Shown in pieces: positions 34,343 through 43,001 of a stretch of DNA of 64,000 nt. Every line of letters starts with the position of its first letter. The stretch's first letter is position 1. The translations under genes were made by a program, and so were the position numbers. Below the pieces are notes generated by a model, which saw nothing but the letters and a program-made list of their open reading frames with translations, was not told where the DNA came from and did not search any database. The stretch spans positions 62,001-126,000 of the forward strand of contig JAEXRW010000003.1 of the NCBI GenBank assembly GCA_023454175.1, read 5' to 3'. The stretch comes from Bacillota bacterium (GTDB lineage: Bacteria > Bacillota > Clostridia > Christensenellales > JAEXRW01).

Positions 34343-35572
34343 TCAGCCGATGAGCCTGTTATTATCCACATCCGAGAAGAGCTGCTCGATCACGATGGTT
34401 GAGGATGCCATGCTGAAGATGTCGTCCACCGGGTTGAGGATGATCTTCATGTCGTTGCGGTCCAGCAGGGCCGTCTTTTCAAATACCCTCGTGACGATCT
34501 CATTGAAATATTTCTTGGCTTCCTTCATCCACTTGCACTCCAGGATGATCAGCGACGGGTTGTAGGTGTTGATGATGTTCACGATGCAGGCGCAGATGTA
34601 TTTGGACGCTTTCGAAAATGCCTTGTCTGCTGCGGCGTCGCCGTTTTTGGCGCGCGCGGCGAGCATTTCCACCATCTCTGCTTCATCGTACTCGCCCTGA
34701 ATCCGGTCGGTGAATTCGTTGTCCAGCATGCCCGATTCTTTATGGAAGGCCTTGTAATAATCCAGGATCGCCTTGTTGGAGGTGAAGACCTCCACGCAGC
34801 CGTAGTTGCCGCAGTTGCATCTGGGCCCGTCGGGGTTCAGGGTGGTATGCCCCACTTCCCCGGCCAGCCCGTGGTCGCCGTGGTAGACGCTCCCGTCTAT
34901 CATCACCGCCGCGCCGATCCCCTCGCCGATGCTGCAGTACACCACGTTGTCCTTGTTTTCCGTGATATCCAGCCATTTCAGGTAGGCGATATGCGAATTG
35001 GTGTCCCGCTCGATATAAGTGGGAATGCCGGTTTCAGCCTCGATGATATTCTTCAGCGGTATGTTCACCCAGTTCTTCAGGTTTGGCAGGTGGCATACCA
35101 GCCCGTTTTCATAATCTGCGCGCCCCGGCACCGTCATGCCGATGCCGATGATGTCGGGGTATTCATGTTTTGTGTCTTCGATCAGCTTGTGGATATTGCG
35201 CAGCATTGCGGAGATCACGTTTTCCACGCTCTGCCCCTCTTTCAGCTGGACAGGCGTGCCTTTGAATACCTTGTTTGCCCCCAGGTCAAAAAGGTCGATG
35301 GTGATGATGTTGATCTTCATGTTCATGCCGATGATATGGTAGGCGCTTTCATTGAAGCGGTAGAGGACGGCTTTCCGTCCCCCGATGGAGTTGGCGAAGC
35401 CCTCTTCCACCACGATATTGTTTTTCATGAGTTCCCCGATGAGCGTATTCACGGTCACGCTCGTCAGCTTGGTCTGCTGGGCGATTTCGGGCCTGGATAT
35501 GAGGCGGCTCCGTTTGATCACTTTCAGGATCTCAAGCATGTTGTTTTTTCTCAGCATGGCGGTTGTAAACAT
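34343..35572 (-). CDS. ROK-family transcriptional repressor (NagC/XylR-type)
   Basis: This regulator of about 409 residues has an N-terminal winged helix-turn-helix (NMLEILKVIKRSRLISRPEIAQ, then TVNTLIGELMKNNIV). A ROK sugar-binding domain follows (GIGMTVPGRADYENG; YCSIGEGIGAAVMIDG; zinc motif GPRCNCGNYGCVEVF). It probably represses the island and is released by a sugar or sugar phosphate. The ATG at 35572 has AAGGTGG about 8 bases upstream; the in-frame GTG at 35584 lies in the ribosome site. It heads the minus-strand island and has its own near-consensus promoter, with a box resembling those near other promoters of the island, suggesting autorepression. Confidence 0.87.
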   Translation of the reverse strand: MFTTAMLRKNNMLEILKVIKRSRLISRPEIAQQTKLTSVTVNTLIGELMKNNIVVEEGFANSIGGRKAVLYRFNESAYHIIGMNMKINIITIDLFDLGANKVFKGTPVQLKEGQSVENVISAMLRNIHKLIEDTKHEYPDIIGIGMTVPGRADYENGLVCHLPNLKNWVNIPLKNIIEAETGIPTYIERDTNSHIAYLKWLDITENKDNVVYCSIGEGIGAAVMIDGSVYHGDHGLAGEVGHTTLNPDGPRCNCGNYGCVEVFTSNKAILDYYKAFHKESGMLDNEFTDRIQGEYDEAEMVEMLAARAKNGDAAADKAFSKASKYICACIVNIINTYNPSLIILECKWMKEAKKYFNEIVTRVFEKTALLDRNDMKIILNPVDDIFSMASSTIVIEQLFSDVDNNRLIG

Positions 35573-35584
35573 TGTGTGAGCCAC

Positions 35585-35655
35585 CTTTTTAAATACTTTA
35601 TATAACTATTTTACTATTCTGTTTATATTATAAAGAATACAGATTGTATCGTCAA
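35585..35655 (-). promoter_or_regulatory. Near-consensus promoter and candidate operator of the ROK repressor
   Basis: On the minus strand TTGACG (35655-35650) is followed after 17 bases by a perfect TATAAT (35632-35627). Further down, 35605-35585 holds an A+T-rich box similar to those at 25195-25215 and 29861-29880. Here the box runs into the ribosome site, so part of the likeness could be chance. Confidence 0.65.
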
Positions 35656-35659
35656 CAGG

Positions 35660-36260
35660 TTTCCCCAATATCTTTGCCAAAGCATCAAAGAAATTTCTGT
35701 ATCATTGTATATCTTTGATCAGGGAAACTGTTAGCGAAATTTATCGGATTATAGTTAAAAGCTTTTTTCTGATTCATTTGGGGAATGTTTTGGGGCGCTG
35801 GCAAAAGACCGGCCCTGTGAAATCTTGCTGCGTCAATTGGCCGGTTCAAAAGGTGAAATATCGCGCTTATTTGTGCTTCTTTCTTTTATGGACCCGCATA
35901 CTGTAGTAATTCGGCAGCAGGTCATTCAGCGGGCCTGCGTTGATGCGGTTTATTTCTTCACTGGCTGGCATCGTTTTTTCTTCATTGTCATCCTTCATAT
36001 TCTCACCTTTCGTTATTGTATCCATCGTGCCTTCAGTTATTTATCCCGCCATCTTCGAATGTTTACACGACCAGCACCATGTAAGGATTTCAGTACATTT
36101 TAACGATACATATATATAATGCTTTTTTGTTATTAAGAAAGAAGTCGTCGGTTTGACGCATACAGGAAATAGCGGCATCCGGCGGTTTCAGGATTGCGGC
36201 AGCACAGATGCCTCAATTAAAATGGAATCTTGGCTGAGATTGAATCTTGTTTGTTTGGGG
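35660..36260. other. 600-base intergenic region without a supportable gene
   Basis: Short reading frames here have no recognisable protein pattern and no convincing ribosome sites. A 7-bp inverted repeat with a 24-base loop occurs at 35808-35814/35839-35845. The stretch before the glycosyltransferase is A+T-rich (a TATATATAAT run near 36108-36120) and probably holds its promoter. I looked for the conserved core of a cyclic di-GMP riboswitch and did not see it. Confidence 0.5.
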
Positions 36261-36266
36261 TTTGGT

Positions 36267-38588
36267 ATGGGGAAAAACAAAAAACTGACAAAAGCAATAT
36301 TTCTCATTACGACGATATTGATGTGCATCTATCTGGGATGGCGCACGATTTTCACGCTGCCTTTCAGCGATGGCATATTTCCCTTGGTATTCGGCGTTCT
36401 TCTGTTGCTCAGCGAGATGGCTTCTGCTTTCAGCACGTTTGAACTTTTCTGGCGGAAAAGCAAGGAGTTGAATTTCCATCTGGAGCTGCCGTCCATACCC
36501 GCTTCCTGGTTTCCGGATATTGATGTATTCATCGCCACGCACAATGAATCTGTCGATTTATTGTATAAGACGGTCAATGCGTGTACCTTCATGGATTATC
36601 CGGATAAAAGCAAGGTGCATATCTACCTGTGTGATGACGGGGACAGGCCGGCAGTCGCGGACCTGGTCAGGGAATTCGGCGTCGGATACCTCGGGCTGGC
36701 TGGTAATAAGCATGCCAAATCCGGCAATTTGAATAATGCCCTTTCCAAAACGGATTCCCCGCTGGTCGTGACCTTCGATGCGGATATGATCCCCCGAAGC
36801 AGTTTTCTTTTGAAGACCGTCCCCTACTTTTTCCTTCCCATTTTGAAGAAGACGCAGGATGGCTCGTGGGTCAGGCGTGAGCATGCTGAGATTGATCCGA
36901 AATACCGGATCGGTTTCATTCAGACGCCCCAGAGCTTTTATAATCCTGACCTGTTTCAGTTCAACCTGTATGCCGAAAAGACCATCCCGAATGAGCAGGA
37001 TTTCTTCACCAAAGAGATCAACGTCATGCGCAACAGTTCCAACGCCCCTGCCTATACCGGCAGCAATACCGTCATCCTGCGGGATGCGTTGGATCAGATA
37101 GGCGGGTTCCCCACCGATACCATTACTGAGGACTTTGAGACCGGCATCAAAATACAGGCGCTGGGCTACACCACCTATGCCACATCGGAGATCCTGGCTT
37201 CCGGCCTCGCGCCCACCTCTGTCAAAAGCATGATCTCGCAGCGTGTGCGCTGGGCCAGGGGCGTCATCCAGAGCATCCGCAACTGCAGGGTCCCGTTTAA
37301 CAAAGGTCTAAGCCCTGCGGCCAGGGTCAGCTACATGGTGAGCCATTCGTACTGGTGGTCCTTCGCGCGAAGGTTCATATTCATCCTTGCGCCCATCATG
37401 TTTGCGTTGTTTGATGTCCGCGTGGCTGTCTGCGGGTTCTGGGACCTGCTTGCGTTCTGGGCGCCTTCGCACCTGTTCTACAGCATCGCCATGCGCAGCC
37501 TTTCCAGCGACATCCGGAGCCAGCGCTGGTGCCAGATCATCGATACCATCCTGGCGCCGTACCTTCTGATCCCGGTCATCCTGGAGACCCTGGGGATCAA
37601 AATGCGCAAATTCAAGGTCACCAATAAATCCAATGAGGAACACAAACGGAAGTTCACGTTCTTGTATGCCATCCCCCACCTGATCCTGCTCGGCCTCTCC
37701 GCCGCAGCCCTGATCAGGTTTACAGGTGATAAATACGGCATGGCCCTGCTCTTCAGCAGCATCATCCTCTTCTGGCTTGCGTATAACGTCATCAATCTGG
37801 TCTATGCGGTATTCTTCATGGCGGGCAGGAAGATCCAGCGCAAGCATGAGCGCTTCGATGCCAGCGAATCCCTCATCGTTTCCTATGATGCCCGCATCCT
37901 TCACGCCGTGACGGAAAATATCTCCGAAGGCGGCCTCGCCTTTGTGCTGGACCGCGCGGAATACATACCCGATCATATGCCCATCGATTTTACCATGTAC
38001 AGTGAACGGTACCGTTCCAGCTTCAGGGGCCATATCATCTATGTCCGGCACATACAGGGGAAATGGTATTACTATGTTTCCATTTCCGCCATGGACGACG
38101 GGGATAGAAGGCAGTACCTTCAGCTTGTGTACGACCGCATCCATTCCCTCCCCCAGAAACTGAATGCGTGGATGACGGCCTTCGACGATATCGCGAGAAA
38201 TATGAATACCCGCGTGGAAAAAAGCTGGTCGGAAAAGCGCGCGCTTCCGCGCATCCGCCTGGATATGCCGGTGCGTTTCCGCGGCGGTGCCACCGGTCTG
38301 CTCGTGGACTTTAATTACTGGTACATCATGATGAAGGATTTCGACCCCGGCCGGGAGAAACTGCTTCAATACATATTTGCGCCCGAGCCCGGGATCCGCC
38401 TCGTCTTGGAACCGGTGGAAAAAAGGGTCAAAAACGATCCCGAACGCAAACTCTTTCGCGTCGTGAACTGGCGCGAACTGGTCTATGACCCGCTTTTTGC
38501 CGGTTGGCTGGACAGGCAGCTCTCTGGGGATGGGCAAAAGAGCCAGCCGGGCAAACGGCAGAACGAACTGGAAAGGATAGGAGCATAA
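36267..38588 (+). CDS. Cellulose-synthase-like GT2 glycosyltransferase with PilZ domain
   Basis: This 773-residue membrane processive glycosyltransferase is of BcsA type. Two N-terminal helices (IFLITTILMCIYLGW; GIFPLVFGVLLLLSEM) precede the catalytic domain: DVFIATHNES, CDDGDRP (first Asp), VTFDADMIPRS (DxD), TEDFETG (catalytic Asp) and QRVRWARG (QxxRW). Four or more helices follow. From about residue 545 there is a PilZ-like domain (KHERFDAS and NISEGGLAF), the cyclic-di-GMP switch of BcsA. The C-terminal part starts with a second PilZ-like beginning (RALPRIRLDMPVRF) but lacks the NxSxxG loop. ATG at 36267 follows GGGG; upstream in-frame starts would add 38 unlikely residues. It is followed closely by the polytopic protein and faces a GH5 glucanase. 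Confidence 0.88.
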   Translation: MGKNKKLTKAIFLITTILMCIYLGWRTIFTLPFSDGIFPLVFGVLLLLSEMASAFSTFELFWRKSKELNFHLELPSIPASWFPDIDVFIATHNESVDLLYKTVNACTFMDYPDKSKVHIYLCDDGDRPAVADLVREFGVGYLGLAGNKHAKSGNLNNALSKTDSPLVVTFDADMIPRSSFLLKTVPYFFLPILKKTQDGSWVRREHAEIDPKYRIGFIQTPQSFYNPDLFQFNLYAEKTIPNEQDFFTKEINVMRNSSNAPAYTGSNTVILRDALDQIGGFPTDTITEDFETGIKIQALGYTTYATSEILASGLAPTSVKSMISQRVRWARGVIQSIRNCRVPFNKGLSPAARVSYMVSHSYWWSFARRFIFILAPIMFALFDVRVAVCGFWDLLAFWAPSHLFYSIAMRSLSSDIRSQRWCQIIDTILAPYLLIPVILETLGIKMRKFKVTNKSNEEHKRKFTFLYAIPHLILLGLSAAALIRFTGDKYGMALLFSSIILFWLAYNVINLVYAVFFMAGRKIQRKHERFDASESLIVSYDARILHAVTENISEGGLAFVLDRAEYIPDHMPIDFTMYSERYRSSFRGHIIYVRHIQGKWYYYVSISAMDDGDRRQYLQLVYDRIHSLPQKLNAWMTAFDDIARNMNTRVEKSWSEKRALPRIRLDMPVRFRGGATGLLVDFNYWYIMMKDFDPGREKLLQYIFAPEPGIRLVLEPVEKRVKNDPERKLFRVVNWRELVYDPLFAGWLDRQLSGDGQKSQPGKRQNELERIGA

Positions 38589-38594
38589 AAAGCA

Positions 38595-40433
38595 TTGGAT
38601 ATTGTTTTGACGGTACTTCGCTTCCTGGCGCTGGTCATCTCCATACTGGGCTTCGTCCTGTTCGTGCGGGTGAAATGGCACATATCCCCTCAGTTCAGTT
38701 ATCTGTTCGTAATTTCCGCCATTGCCTGCCTGATATTCTTTGCCGGGCTGGCCAGTATACTCCTGTATGCAGTCTGGGCATTGTTTGCGCTGGGCATCGG
38801 GCTGTTCATCTATCTCTCGGTGAGGAAGCATCTCGGTGTGATCTTCAATTTCAAGGCGCTCAATGTTCTGAATATCGTATTCCTTGCAGCCTTCGGGATG
38901 GTCTTTGCTTCCCTCATCGGCACCCGTTTCATCCATTATGATAACTTCTCCCATTGGGGGGTCGTCGTCAAGGACATGCTGGCAACCAATTTGTTCCCCG
39001 GAGCTTCCTCCGCGATGATCGATTTCAAGACCTACCCGCTGGGGACTTCATCCTTCATCTATTTCGTATGCAGGATCGTCGGCAGCAGCGAAGGCGTCAT
39101 GCTGGTGGCCCAGTCCATGCCGATATTCGCCTGTTTTTACGCCATGTTCGGCATGATCCGGGATCTGAAGCGGCTTCTGCTCACCAGCCTTCTGGCATTG
39201 TGCTTCATATCCATGACCTTCTTCAATGTTTCCATCGGGATCAACAACCTGCTGGTGGATTTCCTCCTGCCCATGCTGGCGCTCGCCGCCATCGCAGCAA
39301 TCTTTGCCTCCAGGGACGATTTTAAAATGGCGTGCATTACGAGCGCCCCCATACTGGCTTTGCTTGTCATCGTCAAAAGCAGCGGCGTCTTTTTTGCCGC
39401 CATCTGCTTCATATACCTCATTTACACGGCCTTCAAGGCCAAAAAGCGCAGCGGGGCGAAACGGATCGCGTTGTTTGGCATCGCCGTTCTGACCATCGCG
39501 CTTTCGCTGATCACGCTTCTGGCGTGGAATCTGCATACTTCGGGATTCGATGCGGCCACATCGAAATTCTCCATCAGCTCGGAGAATCTGAGCAATGTCT
39601 ATACATCGAAAACGCCGGACCAGGTTTCTGCAGTCATCGCACACTTCGTTTCCGCTGTTTTGGATCTGAATAGCCTCGCCACCTTCGGGATCGTGATATG
39701 CAACGGGCTTGCCCTTGTGGCGTATCTGGTTGCGCGCATCGCCTTTAAAAAGAAATGGCAGCTGCTGAAAGTCCTGCTCGTGCTGGATGTGGCGGTACTG
39801 GTTTATTACGCGGGTATCCTTGCGATGTTCCTTTTCACCATGCCCACCGATGAGGCGCTCAGGCTCGCCGGCTTTGAGCGCTACGCTTCCAGCATCGTGC
39901 TCTTTCTGATCGGCGCTCTGGCCCTTTGCGCCGTGAATGATGTCGGGAATTCCTTCCATGTTCAGCAGGGCGACAGGCGCGATTCCATGGCATTCAAATC
40001 CCTGTTCACCAAGAATGTCTACCAGTATGCCTCCATGGTTTTTGTCGCAGTCTCGGTCTTCCTGCTGCTTTCCTCCATCAACGAAATGAACAGCTCGAAG
40101 GCATCCTACCCGGATTCGCTCCCCGCCAGGGTGCAAAGCGTGGTCGGGGATAATTGGGCGGCGCAGGATGGCAAAAGGTACCTGTTCTACGCTTCCGACA
40201 AGGATAATCAGGTTTCCGACTATTACCTGCAGTATGTGGGGAGATACTATTTGTACGCGCCGCAGGTGGATGCCGTCAGCACAGTGGACGCAGACACCTT
40301 CATGCAGCAGCTCGGTCGTTACGATTATCTTGTGATCATCGAAAGCGACCCGGCCATTGCCGGTTTCATGCGTACGCATTCGGACACCAGCGGCGGCAAC
40401 GGTATCTATGATGTAAAGGCGACTTTTAAATAG
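38595..40433 (+). CDS. Polytopic membrane protein, GT-C-like, in the exopolysaccharide cluster
   Basis: This 612-residue protein has about twelve or more hydrophobic segments, starting at the N-terminus (TVLRFLALVISILGFVLFV). A conserved-looking extracytoplasmic loop follows the third or fourth segment (THFIHYDNFSHW-like: RFIHYDNFSHWGVVVKDML), and a soluble C-terminal domain of about 110 residues ends the protein (RYLFYASDKDNQ; YDYLVIIES). The topology and the acidic first loop recall GT-C lipid-linked glycosyltransferases or polymer-modifying enzymes, but no family is certain. Start is a TTG at 38595 with AGGAG about 11 bases upstream, 6 bases after the GT2 stop, so it is co-transcribed with the cellulose-synthase-like gene. 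Confidence 0.7.
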   Translation: MDIVLTVLRFLALVISILGFVLFVRVKWHISPQFSYLFVISAIACLIFFAGLASILLYAVWALFALGIGLFIYLSVRKHLGVIFNFKALNVLNIVFLAAFGMVFASLIGTRFIHYDNFSHWGVVVKDMLATNLFPGASSAMIDFKTYPLGTSSFIYFVCRIVGSSEGVMLVAQSMPIFACFYAMFGMIRDLKRLLLTSLLALCFISMTFFNVSIGINNLLVDFLLPMLALAAIAAIFASRDDFKMACITSAPILALLVIVKSSGVFFAAICFIYLIYTAFKAKKRSGAKRIALFGIAVLTIALSLITLLAWNLHTSGFDAATSKFSISSENLSNVYTSKTPDQVSAVIAHFVSAVLDLNSLATFGIVICNGLALVAYLVARIAFKKKWQLLKVLLVLDVAVLVYYAGILAMFLFTMPTDEALRLAGFERYASSIVLFLIGALALCAVNDVGNSFHVQQGDRRDSMAFKSLFTKNVYQYASMVFVAVSVFLLLSSINEMNSSKASYPDSLPARVQSVVGDNWAAQDGKRYLFYASDKDNQVSDYYLQYVGRYYLYAPQVDAVSTVDADTFMQQLGRYDYLVIIESDPAIAGFMRTHSDTSGGNGIYDVKATFK

Positions 40434-40448
40434 GATGAAATGCTTTTG

Positions 40449-40488
40449 CATGTGCTGACGCCGGGTATCATTTGCCCGTCAGCGCATG
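40449..40488. terminator. Stem-loop spanning the convergent 3' ends
   Basis: A 12-bp stem with one G-T pair (40449-40460/40477-40488) encloses the GH5 stop codon in its 16-base loop. It lies 15 bases after the polytopic-protein stop. There is no U-tract, so a terminator role is only suggested by position between convergent genes. Confidence 0.4.
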
Positions 40489-41583
40489 TACGATATCGGG
40501 ATACTTCCATTGCAGCGTGCATCGGTCATAGATGGAGTTGTCCCACCAGATGCAGCCGATATGGGCTGCTCCGGCCTTTTGTGTGACGTAATCTGCCCAT
40601 TGTGTACGTGCCGCGGTGTTACCCTTGTCCACCGTGCCAAATTCCGTGATGATCACGGGGATGCCCCTGTCGGTGAATAGATGGCGCGCGTCTTCTATCG
40701 CCTGGTCGATCTCTTCGGTATCTTCCCTGCTGTTGGGGCTCCATTCGGCTGTTCCCGCTTCGTTTAAAGTGAAATCATATGGCCGGTACAGGTGGATCGA
40801 TACGATCAGCCTTCCGCCTTTGGGCAATACCAATGCTTTCAATGCTTCAGGTCTCGTGCTCGCGCAGTAGGTGGGGATCAAGAGGTAACGTTCGCCGTTC
40901 TTCCCGCCCGATGCGCGGATGGTCTCCACAAACGCTTCATTCAGTTTGTTCACAGCCTCCCGCGCTTCGGGCGTGCCTTCATCCCACTCGTGTTCCGTAC
41001 CGATGAGTCGCGGTTCGTTCATGCCTTCAAACAGCAGGTGTTCATCGTAACCGGCGAAACGCACAGCGATCTGCCCCCATACGGCGCGCATCACGGTCTC
41101 CGCCTTTTTCAGGTTGGCTGGATCCGGTGTATACCAGGCGTCATGGTGCGCGTTGAGGATCACATACAGGCCGTTTTGGATGCCGTAATCGGCCACCTGC
41201 TGCACCCTGTCCATCCATGCATCGTCAATGTGGTATGCTTTATCCATGTGCTCATACCAGGTCACGGGTATGCGTATGGTGTTGAACCCTGCTTCTTTCA
41301 CTTTGGCGATCATCTCTGCCGTGGTAAAGGGGTTGCCCCAGTAGGTTTCATACTTTTCCGGTACTGCTTCGGGGTCCTTCAGTCCATGGGCGTCCAGTGT
41401 GTTCCCCAGGTTCCATCCGGGCTTCATTTTCTGAACGAAAGCGATATCTTTGGAAGGACTGCTGAGTATAGCGGTCAGGACTCCTGCCAGGACTGCCAGC
41501 GCCGCAGCACACAGGATTATTGCGGTTCTCTTTTTTTGGAAGAGCGTAACTTGCATTTTTTGAATACGGCTCCGGTTGATCAT
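40468..41583 (-). CDS. Membrane-anchored GH5 glycoside hydrolase (endoglucanase-like)
   Basis: This 371-residue beta-glucanase-type enzyme has an N-terminal anchor (AIILCAAALAVLAGVLTAI) and a GH5 TIM barrel. KPGWNLGNTLDAHG stands near residue 60, TIRIPVTWYEHMD near 110, and NAHHDAW near 155. The acid/base Glu is in FEGMNEPRL and the nucleophile Glu in VIITEFGTVDK, with a C-terminal WWDNS. It faces and overlaps in function with the GT2/PilZ gene; a GH5 cellulase is also part of the cellulose operon of Clostridioides difficile. It would trim the exported glucan. ATG at 41583 has AGGAA upstream; other in-frame ATGs are at 41643 and 41556. Confidence 0.88.
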   Translation of the reverse strand: MINRSRIQKMQVTLFQKKRTAIILCAAALAVLAGVLTAILSSPSKDIAFVQKMKPGWNLGNTLDAHGLKDPEAVPEKYETYWGNPFTTAEMIAKVKEAGFNTIRIPVTWYEHMDKAYHIDDAWMDRVQQVADYGIQNGLYVILNAHHDAWYTPDPANLKKAETVMRAVWGQIAVRFAGYDEHLLFEGMNEPRLIGTEHEWDEGTPEAREAVNKLNEAFVETIRASGGKNGERYLLIPTYCASTRPEALKALVLPKGGRLIVSIHLYRPYDFTLNEAGTAEWSPNSREDTEEIDQAIEDARHLFTDRGIPVIITEFGTVDKGNTAARTQWADYVTQKAGAAHIGCIWWDNSIYDRCTLQWKYPDIVHALTGK

Positions 41584-41784
41584 TTGTGTTAGGTTCCTGC
41601 TTGCCTGATATTTTCGTGTCGTACAGCCTGCCATAGAGGTCAAATATGCATGTGACTCTTATCTGGAGTATATCATAATGTGCCGGATCAGGAAAACAAC
41701 GAACCCATAACGCTGAAAAGTCGAATAATCTATGAATCTTTGGTGAGTCGGAAGATTTCTGATATGCTTAATCCTCCCCCAAAA

Positions 41785-41817
41785 ACCCAAAACACCGGGG
41801 ATCCCGGTGTTTTGGGT
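41785..41817 (-). terminator. Intrinsic terminator of the second sugar importer operon
   Basis: A perfect 15-bp stem (41785-41799/41803-41817) with a 3-base loop is followed on the minus strand by a run of U residues (41784 downwards). It sits about 50 bases after the last permease stop, a textbook rho-independent terminator. Confidence 0.88.
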
Positions 41818-41869
41818 GGAGGAACACGAAGAAACCGACCGTATGCATCACCTTGCAGGATTTCCTTGT

Positions 41870-42997
41870 TCATTCTGATACAAAGTCTTTTCCGGACTTT
41901 TTGCGCTTGAGCCGCATCCACTCGGGCAGCATCAGCCTGAAGCCGCCTTTTTGGCTGGTACTGACCAGTATGCTTTGGATAACGATGAAGGCAAACAGGA
42001 ATGCCGAGGTTATCACCCTTGGCCACGAGGCGTCAACGATGCCGAGCAGCGGCACTACGCGTTCAATGAGCGCATTGAATAATACGCCGAAAAGCGTACC
42101 GATGGGGAGCCCCATGCCCCCGGTCAGCATTGCACCGCCGATTACGCTGGACGATATGGCGTCGATTTCATAGCCGTATCCGTTCCCGGGATTGCCTTGC
42201 GGAGCAAAAAGGGTATAAAGCAGGCCTCCGATGCCTGCCAGCAGGCCCGAAAGTACATACGCCAGGAACCTTGTCCGCTTGACGTTGATCCCCATCAGCA
42301 GCGCGCTCTGGGGATTGCCTCCGATAGCATAGAGGGAGCGCCCGAACCTGGTCTTCTTCATCACGACGATCACGACGATCAATACGACGATGGCCACGAT
42401 GGCTGCCGGAGTGAGATATGCCACGTCATGGCTGCCGTTATTGCGTAAATTGTACAAAAACGGGATATACACCTTCGCGCTCGACCAGCTCAGGAATGTC
42501 GGGTCTTTTATCGCCACCGAGCCGGTGTTGAGCACGCTGATCATCCCCTGGGCAAAAAACAGGCCTGTCAGCGTTACGATAAATGGCTGGATCTCCATAT
42601 AGGAGACCAGGAAACCCTGGACGATGCCGAAAGCCAGCCCTATGCCCAGCGCCAGCGGGATGGTCCATATCGCGCTTACCCCGTTTCCCATCAGCATCAC
42701 GGCGATGGCCATGCTGACCAATCCTGTCACGCGGCCCACGGAGATGTCTATGCCGCCGGTGATGATCACAACGGTTAACCCCAGGGCAAGCATCAGCAGG
42801 TAGGCCTTGTTGTTGAACATGTTGAAGAATACAGAGAATTTTGCAAAGTTGCTCTCTTTAAACAGGAACATCGAGAGAACGTAAAGCAGCACATACAGCG
42901 AGATCGTAACCAGCAGCAGTATCCCTGCATTGCTCATGCCTTTGCGTTTTTTGATAGTATCCCTGCCTGGCATGGTGTTTTTCCTACTGTCATTCAT
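41870..42997 (-). CDS. yjfF: Sugar ABC transporter permease, YjfF-like
   Basis: This permease of about 375 residues, RbsC family, is the last gene of an operon ordered binding protein, ATPase, permease, permease, as in the E. coli galactofuranose importer ytfQRT-yjfF. About nine membrane segments are visible, with VIITGGIDISVGRVTGLVSMA, GINVKRTRFLAYVLSGLLAGIGG and SSVIGGAMLTGGMGLPIGT. ATG at 42997 follows GGAGGT by 7 bases; the longer frame overlaps the previous permease. The C-terminus is basic (RLKRKKSGKDF). The substrate may be galactofuranose or another furanose. Confidence 0.88.
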   Translation of the reverse strand: MNDSRKNTMPGRDTIKKRKGMSNAGILLLVTISLYVLLYVLSMFLFKESNFAKFSVFFNMFNNKAYLLMLALGLTVVIITGGIDISVGRVTGLVSMAIAVMLMGNGVSAIWTIPLALGIGLAFGIVQGFLVSYMEIQPFIVTLTGLFFAQGMISVLNTGSVAIKDPTFLSWSSAKVYIPFLYNLRNNGSHDVAYLTPAAIVAIVVLIVVIVVMKKTRFGRSLYAIGGNPQSALLMGINVKRTRFLAYVLSGLLAGIGGLLYTLFAPQGNPGNGYGYEIDAISSSVIGGAMLTGGMGLPIGTLFGVLFNALIERVVPLLGIVDASWPRVITSAFLFAFIVIQSILVSTSQKGGFRLMLPEWMRLKRKKSGKDFVSE

Positions 42998-43001
42998 TGC
43001 G

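Noticed and set aside
35715..36103. Two short plus-strand frames before the glycosyltransferase
   Set aside because: No family pattern, poor ribosome sites, and composition unlike neighbouring genes; treated as non-coding.
35660..36260. Possible cyclic di-GMP riboswitch before the PilZ-containing glycosyltransferase
   Set aside because: The conserved core sequences of the class I riboswitch were not found, and only one weak inverted repeat is present.
37308..38954. A 548-codon open frame antisense to the glycosyltransferase gene
   Set aside because: It mirrors the high third-position G+C of the real gene, has low-complexity composition rich in D, H, Q and R, and matches no family.
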